Of a stretch of 64,000 nucleotides of DNA, positions 47,790 through 58,216 are shown piece after piece. Below the pieces are notes generated by a model. The model did not search any database. It was not told the origin of the DNA and saw only the letters and a program-made list of their open reading frames with translations. Numbering within the stretch: position 1 is the stretch's first letter; every line of letters begins with the position of its first letter. Origin of the DNA: Dendrophyllia cribrosa (Eukaryota; Cnidaria; Anthozoa; Scleractinia; Dendrophylliidae). The stretch spans positions 16,751,210 to 16,815,209 of the forward strand of contig JAJLRJ010000009.1 of assembly GCA_024195265.1 (NCBI GenBank), given 5' to 3'. Position numbers and translations under genes: made by a program.

Positions 47790-48391
47790 AGCCTGGTTTT
47801 CACTAGCGACGCAAGCACAAGCACAAGCATAAGCGCAAGCATAAGAGTCCTTATTTCGCCGTGAAAACGAGCTTGACGCAAGCATAAGCACAAGCGCAAG
47901 CACAAGCACAAGGATCAAAATATTTTGATCCTTGTGCTTGCGCTTATGCTTGCGTCGCATGTGAAAACGGAACATAACACAAGCACAAGAAAAAAAGCAG
48001 TGATTCTGATATGATTTTGAAGACATTTTTGAACAAAACAAACGTTAGTTAAGAAAATCATCTTCGAAAGTCATTCAGTTGTGAGTTATTCACTTATTTT
48101 GCTTGCCTTGATTCTACGAATCTTGCTGGTTACAAACGTCGTTGCCGTGAAAACTGTTCGTTTCTTTTTCAAGCGAAAATAGCATTATTTGAGCTGTCAG
48201 TCAATGAGTAAAACAAATAGATTCATGTTTTCCGTCAGTCAAATGCACAAAAACCTGGTTTTAACAAAGATCAAATCTTGCTGGTGAATATTTTGTTGTG
48301 CTTGTGCTTGCGTTCGTTTTCACTTGCACAGAATTCTTATGCTTGTGCCTATGCTTGCGCTTGTGCTTGCGTCGCTAATGAAAACCAGGCT
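47790..48391. mobile_element. 602-bp Harbinger-like element built of AAGCAC/AAGCGC hexamers
   Basis: Ends AGCCTGGTTTTCACTAGCGA and AGCCTGGTTTTCATTAGCGA (reverse) lie inside TTA duplications at 47787-47789 and 48392-48394. Behind each end run degenerate 6-bp units AAGCAY/AAGCRC. An inner palindrome is centred near 47925 (CAAGGATCAAAATATTTTGA). The Cys/Ala repeat ORFs on both strands are translations of these hexamers. No transposase. Confidence 0.85.
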
Positions 48392-48578
48392 TTAACGACT
48401 GCGTACCGCGTACCGCATAGTCAAGAAAATATGTTATCTTGTCATGTCTTCATACTGCCACTGCGTACCGCGTACAGACTTTTTTCCTTAGGCACTCGAA
48501 ATGGCAGGGTATATTCTGCAGTTACTCCGGTCCATTGTTCAATCGGAAAACTCTGAGCACGTAACAACGCTAAAAAGC

Positions 48579-48932
48579 TCATAAAAAAACATTGTCTTCC
48601 CCGTGAAATGTCATTAAATCGTTCGTGACCTTGATGAATGCTTCCAGCAACAAATAAGTAGTTTGAATTTGGCATGATACCTTGCAAATATCGAAGAAGC
48701 GAAGAGACTGGCGAGCATGTTCTATGGACGGATATGGAAAGATGCATCCAGATCCAGGCGCATCTAAGTTATGATGACACCGCTGGACGTACGCTTGCTC
48801 AAAATCATCGTGACAAACATCAAAAATCGAGACTGTAACAGCATAACATAAAGTGCAGGGAACCCAAGCAACCACAGGCAAACCAAAGATTAGTGTGCTA
48901 CTCGCCTGGGGGCTCGCAGCAAATAGGCTCAC
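48579..48932 (-). CDS. Uncharacterised ORF (117 codons), possibly an exon
   Basis: The minus-strand frame runs MSLFAASPQASSTLIF..., has eight cysteines and ends shortly after FIKVTNDLMTFHGED. The last part lies in the duplicated block; the sister copy at 47648-47770 extends this frame further before its stop. I recognise no family. Balanced amino-acid composition makes it a better candidate than the neighbouring frames, but there is no splice or expression evidence. Confidence 0.25.
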   Translation of the reverse strand: MSLFAASPQASSTLIFGLPVVAWVPCTLCYAVTVSIFDVCHDDFEQAYVQRCHHNLDAPGSGCIFPYPSIEHARQSLRFFDICKVSCQIQTTYLLLEAFIKVTNDLMTFHGEDNVFL

Positions 48933-49107
48933 TCTGTGTTTATTAAACGGAAGCCAGCGATATACAGTATGGTCAGACTGGCACAGAGTATAACAAAGTA
49001 GCCACTTATCAGCCGCTTTAGTTTATATTTATAGTCAGGTTCTAGTCGACGAGAGTATCCAATTAAAATAATTCAGTCATCATTTATCCTCAGCAAAAGC
49101 TCAGTAT
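48933..49107. other. Short gene-free gap
   Basis: Nothing recognised. Confidence 0.4.
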
Positions 49108-49468
49108 TATCTTTAGTCGATAAACAAAGCCGAATTCTAGAAGGAATTTTTTCATTGTGTCTTTGGTCCAGCGAATAGCCATCGAATTTAGTCATCCGGA
49201 TCCGGATCACGTTCAATCACAACTAGCCGAGAAATAACTTATCATAAAATGCAACTTTGTTATTTATAGATCGTTTTCATTTTCGTAAGCAGTTCGTTTT
49301 CTGGCTATGAGAATAACCCCAGAGAAGGATGTTGCAGGGAATGCCAAATAAAAGAAATAAGAAATTTTTGAATACAGATAAATTTTCTCTATAATTACCG
49401 TTAGCGATACATACGTTCAAATGGACAGAGTAGGATCATTCTGTCGCTTTTTGTCTACTAGCTAGATA
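49108..49468 (+). repeat. Left copy of a direct duplication (partner 56936-57630)
   Basis: Both copies start AGTCGATAAACAAAGCCGAA, share AACTAGCCGAGAAATAACTT and ATTTATAGATCGTTTTCATT, and end near GATCATTCTGTCGCTTTTTG. The right copy has about 360 extra bases (57204-57565). The 7.2-kb transposon lies between the copies. Confidence 0.85.
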
Positions 49469-49703
49469 ATATGTCGATACATGTAAAATTCACCTTAGTT
49501 AGTTAATTGGTGCTTCCAATTGGAGACGTTCACTCAACGAGATACACAAATAATCTAATTTAACTCAAGTCATTCTCTTGCTTAAGGCAGGTAGCATTAC
49601 GAAACACTTTGAACTTTCCAAACCGCGTCTTTACAACGACTAATGTCATTGAAAGACGCGGTTTGATAAATTAGTTTTTAATTGCGGTGTGGGATTTAAG
49701 TAT
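49469..49703. other. Spacer with a 15-bp hairpin
   Basis: AAACCGCGTCTTTACAACG..GACGCGGTTT (49619-49666) forms a small hairpin. No gene. Confidence 0.6.
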
Positions 49704-50087
49704 TAGGCCTGTAAACGAATGACCGAAGTTGGACAAAAATGTTAACAAAGCTTTTTCACCTGAAATATATTCCTTGGGGGTAGGTTAGTGCACACATAAA
49801 AGTCCACCCGAATCCAACCATGGCAACCTTGTTTTTACGTGACCGTGGGAAAATCCAAGATGGCCGCCAAATCCAAGATGGCCGCCATGACATAAATCAC
49901 TCTATCTTTGGAAAGGAATGACTGAAAAACACGTATGATATGCCGAATCCCACTAAATCCGACATGCGCATTCGTTTAGTGATGTCTTCAGGGTCATTAG
50001 AGGTCAAGGTCAGGCTAAAAGGTCAAGGTCATGGCAAAAAAACGACAATTTGAAAGGAAAATCGGAGGTGATCATGATAGTCTGCTT
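49704..50087 (+). repeat. Left terminal inverted repeat of the 7.2-kb transposon
   Basis: It aligns in reverse with 56523-56928 through TTGGACAAAAATGTTAAC, CCTTGGGGGTAGGTTAGTGC, GTCCACCCGAATCC, AAGATGGCCGCC and AGGTCAAGGTCAGGC. The copies are clearly similar with scattered substitutions and indels. Confidence 0.85.
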
Positions 50088-50309
50088 ACAACTAAGAATG
50101 AAAACTGTTAAGAGCAAATCCGTGCAAAAATCAAACATTACACGGCAAAGTTAAAAAAACTAAAATTCGCTCTTCTTTTGCATACAGGTAGCCTTTAGTA
50201 AGTATACAATTGCTGTGTAGTTTTTTTCTTGAAAAACTTATTTGTTTCTGGGAAAACGAAAACATTAGTTTTTAGCCCGGGGTCGATTTGACGACACCAA
50301 ACAGGCTTA

Positions 50310-50825
50310 AAATAAGTCATGATTTACTCGACTCGCGCATCAAAACTACTGCGCCAGAAAAAGCTGTCATAGCTCCGGTTTGTTGTACAACTTGTCAGTC
50401 TAAATACCATAATTTCATAAAAATTAGACTAATCTAAGTATTCAAATGAAGTCAAAAGCTTATGGCTGTCCCATTCTCCGTAAAACGGTAGGCGAAAAAC
50501 AGCGATGATTTTGAGCATGTGCCTTTGTTTAGAATTTCGTAATATTATGAATGACAATACTAGAGTTGACGATCTTTCAAAATATGTAAAGTTTAGTTTG
50601 GGGAAATGAATTTGGGATTTTGAAAAATTTGTTGAAAATCGTGAACGAAAGACGTAAAATCACGCCATCTTGTGTGTGCGTGACCAACAACAAAAACAAA
50701 AACGTTTTTCCTTGAGAAATCTTGGCAACTCTGATGCCAAAAACAAAAAAAACAATGAAAATATACAAACCTTAACTTGGATATGACATTTTTGATACGC
50801 GAGTCGAGTGAATCATGACTTATTT
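50310..50825. mobile_element. Nested MITE, AAATAAGTCATGATT ends
   Basis: AAATAAGTCATGATTTACTC at 50310 is inverted at 50798-50825 (GAGTGAATCATGACTTATTT). It sits just inside the left arm of the 7.2-kb transposon. The 114-codon minus frame across it has no domain. Confidence 0.7.
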
Positions 50826-51173
50826 CAACCCTGTCTGCATGTGTTTGGGATTGCCAAATTGTGATCTGAGATGATAACGACTTTCTTCGTTTTTCTCGGA
50901 AACAAATAGATATTTCATGGAAAAAACTGCATTGCATTCATGTACTTACTATAGACTATCTATATGCAAAAGAGGAGCGAATTTGATTTTGTTCAGCTTT
51001 GCCGAAGATTTTCGATTTTGTTTGATTCTTGCACGAATCTGCTCTTAATATTATTGCATTTATAACACTGCAGTTGGTACACTTCTGTTGTCTCGATATT
51101 GCGAAAAGGGAGTGGTACACAGGAAGCCCAATATCTATAGTTAATCGCAAACTTAACATTAAGTACCTATCAT

Positions 51174-53831
51174 TTAATCGTCATCGTTTTCCTCTTCGGT
51201 TTCTACTTGGAGTGTATTCAAGCAAGAGTTGCCCCGGCACTGACCACATGCAGATGTACAATGGAGACCATTTTTGCGGCAGGTGCAATTCCGTTTGTCA
51301 CAGCGTCCACCACAGTTGCATCTGATTGTTCTAAAAAGTGATTCCGGGGCTGCAGATTGAGACATTCGGACTGGCACCAAACCGCCGGATGATTCTTTCC
51401 AGCCCCAGTCTGTCGATGGGAGGTTATTACCTTGCCATGTCTGTACCTGATGATACGTCCTGTAACTGTGGAATGATGCTGCATCCGTTGTCGGTGGAAG
51501 TTTTTCAGGAGGCACATATCCTGCTAAAGTTACAACCTTCTCCTGAAACCTTTCCACTCTAGCTGAATTCAGGGATGGTGCCCGTTGACATCCGTATATT
51601 TCAAGAAGGACCTTCTCTCCCGCTGTTTTCACATCTTTCTTGGAGGATGATGGACTCATGAAAGTGTCGATGGCGTTTCTCAGGGCACTAACCTTCTTCA
51701 GTACCGTCGCTTTACCAATTCCATAAGGCCGTGATGTTGTGTCGCAGCCGCTGATTGCATGAAGAAACAAAAGACCTCGTGATAAGAATGGATCCAGCTT
51801 TTTCTTCAAGATATTGATAGACACTGTTTGTTTGGACATAACCATATAAAGATCGAAATCCTCAGCATTGGCATGGTGTATCAATAACTGGAAGACGTCT
51901 GTATCGTCGGCGATTACAGCAGTTGGCTTTTCAGTTGAAGAGCTACAAGCCATCTTACACATTGTAAAATCGGCATCCTCGTCTGCATGCTCAACCGCGA
52001 TTCCTTCCTTCTGCATCTCCTCGGGTAGTAAGTAGATCAAGGCCTGCTTGTTAGCGCTGTTGTCAAGTAATGCTTTCTTGATCATGGTAAGACGCATTTC
52101 GCCTGAAACGGACACACAGGCACCAACTTCAGTTCCCGGGCTTCAGTCCCTGTTCTCCGACTATGGGCTTCGTCCTTAGTGCTTGGTCCGTGATAACCAT
52201 CAAATATGACCAACGCTTGCCCATAGCTAACCTTCACGTGCCGAACGTACATTTCACAAATCTCAGCGTAGGTCATGTGCTTTGGCCATGCGAACGTATG
52301 CAGTAATCCTCCGCCATCAACAACGTACTGTAAACCAGTTGCGGGAAGGGTTGGGACAATACAAAGAGGTGCAATCTTCAAACGATAATTAATAAGTTCT
52401 GCTTTGTCTCCAGTTCTCATTTGCATGTTATTGTCAAATAATGATGCAGGCAAACAGCACAATTCAAATCTCAGGAGATCGGGTAGAGGGACTTCCCCAA
52501 CGCCCATAACAAGCAGACACTGATAGAGATGCCCGGGATCCATAGTAGACTCAGAATATGATGAGCAAAACCCCAAATTATATAGCAAATCAATAAGATC
52601 ACGATGACCGTACTTGTGGTCAAGTGTGACACTTAAGCCGACTTGTAAGGGTGACAAAAAACGTCTCGGACAGGTTGCGCTCATAATAGCTTGGCCGATA
52701 GATGCGCAGCGCAGTTCTGCAGCTTTGCGTTTGATGATGGTTCTCAAGAGTAAACTCAAAGAGGGTGGCAATAAGGAAAGGTTGTGGTCCATGGACTTCA
52801 TTTCAGATGCTTCTGGATATACGCCTTTATGCTTTTCGGTGCTCTTGATTTCGCTTCTAATATGTTCGCCGACAACTTCAATCATAGTGTTAATGTATGT
52901 CGAGTCTTCAGTCATTCTCGTATGGGTGTCATGGATCATTTGCTTCACATTGGACGATAACGTGACTATGAGCGGATTTTGCATTGATGACGTAATCGAT
53001 ACCCTGTCTCCCTAATGGGCACGTAACTGTCGCTGAAGTGATTTTCTTGGAATATGTATCCTCGTCACCTGCCTGACTTTGCATTATTTCAAAAAGTTCG
53101 TCCAGTGTTATTGTTTCGTCGTCGTTCTTTTCCAAATAATCAATTACTTGTTTAAAAGCATTGTTCTTCCTCTCATCCACAGATCCACTAGGTCTTCCCC
53201 ACTTTATTGGAGGTACTCCATCTTTGGTACAACGGATAGCGTTTCTAAACTAAGATTTCTAGGTGATATAAAATACTGAAAGCATTTCCTATGGTAGGTA
53301 GCCTCCTCCGCTGGCAGATCGTGAATGCATAACATTCGATGAGAGACCGCATCTGCCCACTCATCCACTTGTTTTGTTTTTTTGTCGACGTTCCGCACAT
53401 CTTTTTGTAATCGTTTCTTTAACAGACACAGTCGTTGCACTGCTGTATTCATATTCTTGATTGCTTGGATGCTTTCTAGCCTTGACTTTATCTACTGTTT
53501 TTTTCCGCATAGAAAGCAGTCAGTGCGAAAACTGAATGTCGTTTTATCCGAACGAAGTTTTGGGGCTGAGTCTTTTTCAAGAGCTCTTTTTCTGGTTTGT
53601 GCATACCGTCGTTCATTCAGGTGTGACCTTTTCGGCACTTGATGTGGACGTAAAACCGGTTTCATTTTTGTCATAAACGTAAATTGGGATTGGATTTTCA
53701 GGATACACATTATTATGCTTGACAGAATACTCATTAATTTTATCAAGCCATTTTTGTCCTACACACGAATACTCACTCGAAGGGCACGATAAACCCTCCA
53801 TGCATATCAAACAGACATCTGAGCTGGCCAT
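51174..53831 (-). pseudogene. PIN/XPG-like nuclease plus Tesmin/TSO1-type CXC protein, frame-broken
   Basis: Six minus-strand frames tile one protein. 53831-53613 has a CLIC..C zinc-knuckle start, and 53746-53492 ends FRTDCFLCGKK. 53452-53204 has DEWADAVSHRMLCIHDL..YHRKCFQYF, and 53180-52929 has IDYLEKNDDETITLDEL. 52984-52082 has SIGQAIMSATCPRRFLSPLQ, DLLYNLGFCSSYSE and DGYHGPSTKDEAHSRR. 52115-51174 has VIADDTDVFQLLIHHA, LLFLHAISGCDTTS..GIGKAT, then DWGWK, and a C-terminal CNCGGRCDKRNCTCRKNGLHC. The acidic DDTDV and GCDTTS..GIGKA motifs fit a PIN/FEN1-XPG nuclease fold. The ending is a CXC zinc motif. The family is multi-copy in cnidarians and other invertebrates. Several frameshifts (near 53660, 53480, 53190, 52950 and 52100) make this copy inactive unless some are introns or sequencing errors. 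Confidence 0.75.
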
Positions 53832-55139
53832 AGCAATACACTATTTCACTATGAAAGAAAAGAAAAGAAAACTAATTAAGCTGTCGTTGTTTACTTAAAA
53901 CGAAGACCTCTTTAGAATTTCATGCGAGGTTACCAAGCTACATTTTCACGATGACGAACCTCACTATAGTCTCTGTAAGTTATCACAGATGTCTCTCAAA
54001 TTCCAAAATATTATTAGCAGTAAGTTTAACTCGACTCCGTAGATAAGTTTTAATTCATAAGTTAGCTAAGAAAAGTTTTCTTCTGGTGAAAAAGTTATGG
54101 AAAGAATTTCCATTTCTCTGCTTTCAGAGTATGCTTATCCATCGCCCAGAATGGCGCGACACATCCGGGACTTTCATGCGTGACTCGCGCGAAAATTGAA
54201 AGTCAATCAGGATGCCAGACGCTCAGACAATAAAGAAAATGACCTAAAGACGGCCAACAGCGCGCACGTTTTGCGAGTTTACGAGCTTACTAATTTAGTT
54301 TCACAATAGTTAGCATATGGCTTTTGCAGATGAGACATCAATGGAAAGAATGAGATATTTTCCGATATTTTACCAACAGTGAAACCGGTCGCAAATTTTG
54401 CTCGAATTTGGTCTATTTCAGGGATGTTTTTGTATGGGAAAATATTTCGAGGCCGAATTTTTCATCCCTATAGTGCTCATCTTAAAAGTTAGCATATGGC
54501 TTTGATTGTTTGTTCATTGAAGAAGCCTTATGACAAGTTTCAAGTGAAAATACGGGTTCAAAGTGGTCGCAAAATCCAACTTCCCAACGTTTCTTGCTTT
54601 CCCTCTTCTCGGAGACTCGCATGACAATAGAACGGACTTGCTTTGAAATTCCCGCGAAATTCGAAGCTCCGCCTCCAAAAACAATAGGGCGCACGCCGCC
54701 GCAATTAAGCATTGAAATTGAGGTGATATATAAAACAGCACTTTAAATCTCTAAATCGGGAATTGGTTTGAAAGGGAAATAAAGCAAAATTATAGGTTCG
54801 AGGCTATAACGCTCGTAGCAAACTCTTGAAAATCAGCGCTTTAACGAGAAACATAACGATAACATCATTCAATAACGATGCGTAAAAGCCGGGATGATGT
54901 CTGGCACGCTTTGACATGATGTTCCAAAGTAGATTTTAGCAACTGAATGGATAAAAATATAACTTAACCTTCTATATTCTTTGATCGATTAAAACGGATC
55001 CAAATTTGAATAATTATCTCAACACAAACAATATCGAGTCCCTCGGGGATGAGCCTGCTCGAGGCGGCAGTTTGCATTTTGCTTGTTGTTTTTCCTGATC
55101 TGGGCAGTGTTAACGGTCGTTAACCGGTCGAGTAAAAGA
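53832..55139. other. Non-coding interior of the 7.2-kb transposon
   Basis: It probably holds the promoter side of the minus-strand gene. The phrase GTTAGCATATGGCTTT occurs twice (about 54310 and 54487), suggesting a small local duplication. No RNA gene seen. Confidence 0.4.
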
Positions 55140-55810
55140 ATGGAGCGGTGCCGTATACAAGCGAGTGACCCGTGCATCGCACTCACTAATTGAACAACTT
55201 TAAAAAATACATGTTCTGATGATCGTAAGTCTTTTGAGTCAAATACAAAAAATGTTGCTGCACACGAATTTGTGACATAATGCTTTGTAAAGAGCGCGGC
55301 CGGCGAAGCGAGTCGGTGACCCGACCCATCGCGCTCGCTATTTGAACAACTTTTTAAAATCCCCGTTCTGCGTAAAATTATTTCAGCTAACTCATATAAC
55401 GTTTTGCATCGCTCTCTGAACATCGCGAGTCTATCGAGTCAAATACAAAATATCGCTACACACGAATTTGTGACAAAATGTTTTAATAAGAATTAATAAG
55501 AACGCGAGCAGTGAATTACAAGCGAGTGACCCGCCCATCGCGCTCGCTATTTGAACAACTTTTAAAAACCCTGTTCTGTATAAAATTACTTAATCTAACT
55601 CAGATAACGTTTTGAACATCGCGAGTCTATAAAAAATAACGCTGCACACGAATTTGTGACAAAATGCTTTGTAAAGAGCGCGGCCCGCCTTTAACAAGAA
55701 CGAGAGTAGTGGATTGCAAGTGAGTGACCCGCGCATCGCGCTCTCTATTTGAACAACTTTTTAAAAAACCCTGTTCTGCGTAAAATTACTTCAGCTAACT
55801 CAGAATTGTG
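55140..55810 (+). repeat. Four-copy ~200-bp tandem array near the right arm
   Basis: GTGACCCG..CATCGC.CTC is followed by TTTGAACAACTTT, CCTGTTCTG.TAAAATTA, CACACGAATTTGTGAC and AATG.TTTGTAAAGAGCG. The order repeats with starts near 55156, 55313, 55520 and 55718. Unit length varies (about 157-207 bp). The minus frame 55019-55423 reads through it and is not a gene. Subterminal arrays of this kind are often transposase binding sites. Confidence 0.8.
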
Positions 55811-56522
55811 AAGAGCGAGGCGCTATTGTTAACTTTATCGCACCTTGATATTTACTTCACACTTCCAACGTTTGATTGACAGTAGCTGAATTTTGTGAAG
55901 AGACCCAAGTATTCCCAAAGCTAAATCTGTTGACCAATCACTGCCGACCAGTTATGATCATGCAAATTATTATGCCGCGCGTCACAAAATGGGGCACCGT
56001 AAGTACATGTCGCAAAAGACAATGCCATTCTGGGCGATGCGGAGATTTGAGTCTAACTGCACATTTAAAAACACAAACATTCATTCAAAAAGTTAAAAAG
56101 AAAACAAAATATGCAAGTATTATGTAGCAACCTTAAATATCAGAAAAAAGTGGATGAAAATACGTGCAAATGTAGATCACTCACCTATGACACTCACCAG
56201 CTTGACAAACAATGATGATGTAAAGATAACCGCTGACCAAAGTACAACACGTTCAGTCCCAGTCCACTTTTTGCATCAAATACATATCCTTAATACATTT
56301 GTTCTTGATAAAACTCAAAGCGACGTTTTGAGTTTATTAGTTTGCACGTATCGTGATATTTTTTGGCTTTTGCTTCTTATTTATTTTTCAAAATAATCCT
56401 GACTTGACTCATCAACTGGAGCTCTAAATATCCTTGTACAAAGCTTTAAAAATGATTGTGCTGATTTTCGCCCACTTAACATGATTTATAAATTGATTCT
56501 TTTGTTTTGTTTATTTTTTGCA

Positions 56523-56928
56523 TGCAGACTGTTGCCATCAGATCTGATTCTATTTCTAATTTCCTTTTAAATTGTTGTTTTTTTTTACCATGACCTTGAC
56601 CTTTTAGCCTGACCTTGACCTCTAATGACTCTGGAGACATCACTAAACGAATGAGCATGTCGGATTCAGTGGGATTCGACATATCATGCGTGTTTTTCCG
56701 TCATTCCTTTCCAAAGAAAGAGTGATTTATGTCATGGCGGCCATCTTGGATTTGGTGGCCATCTTGAATTTTCCCACGGTCACGTAAAAACAAGGTTGCC
56801 ATGGTTGGATTCGGGTGGACTTTTATGTGTGCACTAACCTACCCCCAAGGAACATATTCCAGGTGAAAAAGCTTTGTTTACATTTTTGTCCAACCTCAAG
56901 TAAAAAAAAAAATTCGTTTACGGGCCTA
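56523..56928 (-). repeat. Right terminal inverted repeat of the 7.2-kb transposon
   Basis: Partner of 49704-50087. It contains paired GACCTTGACCTTTTAGCC words and CATGGCGGCCATCTTGG, and ends ATTCGTTTACGGGCCTA. A T/A run before the end differs from the left arm. Confidence 0.85.
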
Positions 56929-56935
56929 TATGTTT

Positions 56936-57630
56936 AAGTCGATAAACAAAGCCGAATTCTAGAGGTATTTTGTCATTGTGGCTATGGTCTAGCGAACAGC
57001 CCTCGAATGTAGTCGACTTAACAACTAGCCGAGAAATAACTTATCATAAACTGCAACTTTGTTATTTATAGATCGTTTTCATTTTCGTACGCAGTTTGTT
57101 TTCTGGGTATGAGAGCAACCCCAGAGAAAAGATGTTAAAGCGAATGCCGCAAATAAAAGAAATTAAAAATAAAGCTAAATTTTCTTATTACTGTTTCTGT
57201 TCAGTTCAAAGATTCAAAAGACCACTGATTTGCATCCTCGCTTTAGAAAAGTCTTTTAACTAAGTGAAAAATACTTGTTTTAGTTTCGCACATGGACTGT
57301 CAGCTGCACGGCCAAAAATTAAAAATACTACATCTCCAAAGCAATGTTGCTGATATTATGAAGAACCTGTTGATAGATATGCCGTGCTTTGAATGGTTTG
57401 ATGAAGCCATTGGAGCGTTATGTAATCGGAGGAGTGGAGTTAATGTCCAACCGTACGAGAACTGGCGACAGTCCTACTGATTACTGAAATGACTACGACA
57501 AAATCGTAACCCGCTTAAATAATTATCAACAACGTAGCAATAATAAACAATCGTTAAACTAAACTAGCGAAACATATATTCAAATGGACAGAGTACGATC
57601 ATTCTGTCGCTTTTTGTCTACTAGGTAAAA
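56936..57630 (+). repeat. Right copy of the direct duplication (partner 49108-49468)
   Basis: Same borders as the left copy but with an extra segment (about 57204-57565) that contains a 62-codon ORF and an AATAAA. Either the left copy lost this segment or the right copy gained it. Confidence 0.85.
57292..57480 (+). CDS. Possible terminal exon of an unknown gene
   Basis: The frame reads MDCQLHGQKLKILHLQSNVA... to ...YENWRQSY stop, with a composition like a real protein. A TTGTTTTAG acceptor-like site precedes it at about 57280, and AATAAA at 57545 follows the stop. It is present only in the right copy of the duplication. No family recognised and no upstream exons found; chance ORF remains possible. 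Confidence 0.3.
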   Translation: MDCQLHGQKLKILHLQSNVADIMKNLLIDMPCFEWFDEAIGALCNRRSGVNVQPYENWRQSY

Positions 57631-58216
57631 TCCTCGCCGGGTCTTTGTTTTCGTTTTAAAAAAATTGTTAATACCGCTATTTTACACAGAGTTCCTTATC
57701 AAGATATGTTCCCGATTTTCAGCCACGGTAACGCAATTATTCGGCTTTAATATAATTAATGGATTTTGAACAGACATGAAACAAAGCTCATTAAGTTTAA
57801 CATTAATGACAGCTACAAGACATGTTTCGGCCTCTTTTGATGGAATATCCCTGTTCATTCGAAACAAAGGATTCACACCTAGCGCGCTAATAATCCCCCA
57901 AAAATATTTGAAGAACGCGACGTTAAACGTCGGCTTGGTCCTAAAATCGGAGCTCTGGCTTGGGGGCTTTAAGTAGTAAAAGGTATTCTGTGTTAATAGT
58001 TCTCTAATAATACTGGAATATATAATGTTCTGACACTTCTCACTTATGTAATAATCATTACAGAGTGGTGTTCAGTCAAGAGTCGAAACGATCAAACCAT
58101 CTGACCAATTATAAGAGACACAAAAAACGCAATGGATCAATAATAATTCGAAGCAAATTCACGCGACTGACGCCAAACGCGGGAAAACGTGCCTGGGTGT
58201 AAAATAATTAATTGTG
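57631..58216. other. Gene-free stretch
   Basis: No exon, RNA gene or mobile element recognised. The opposed frames at 57682-57876 and 57776-57976 have no domain. Confidence 0.4.

Larger units (their letters stand above)
49704..56928. mobile_element. 7.2-kb long-TIR DNA transposon carrying a PIN/XPG-CXC gene
   Basis: Inverted ends TAGGCCTGTAAACGAAT and TAGGCCCGTAAACGAAT (reverse) lie inside a TAT direct repeat (49701-49703, 56929-56931). Terminal inverted repeats are about 385-405 bp. Inside, on the minus strand, is one long broken gene (53831-51174), with a tandem array near the right arm (55140-55810) and a nested MITE near the left. A 3-bp duplication plus an XPG-like nuclease is compatible with the Academ superfamily, but I cannot confirm that without a database. 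Confidence 0.65.

Noticed and set aside
47690..48556. Cys/Ala/Leu-repeat ORFs (CACACAC, LCLCLR) on both strands
   Set aside because: They are translations of the AAGCAC/AAGCGC hexamers of the transposon at 47790-48391, not metallothionein-like genes.
53079..53642. Plus-strand ORFs opposite the PIN/CXC gene
   Set aside because: Antisense shadows of the minus-strand pseudogene; the family motifs are on the minus strand.
55019..55423. 134-codon minus-strand ORF
   Set aside because: Runs through the tandem array at 55140-55810 and has no recognisable motif.
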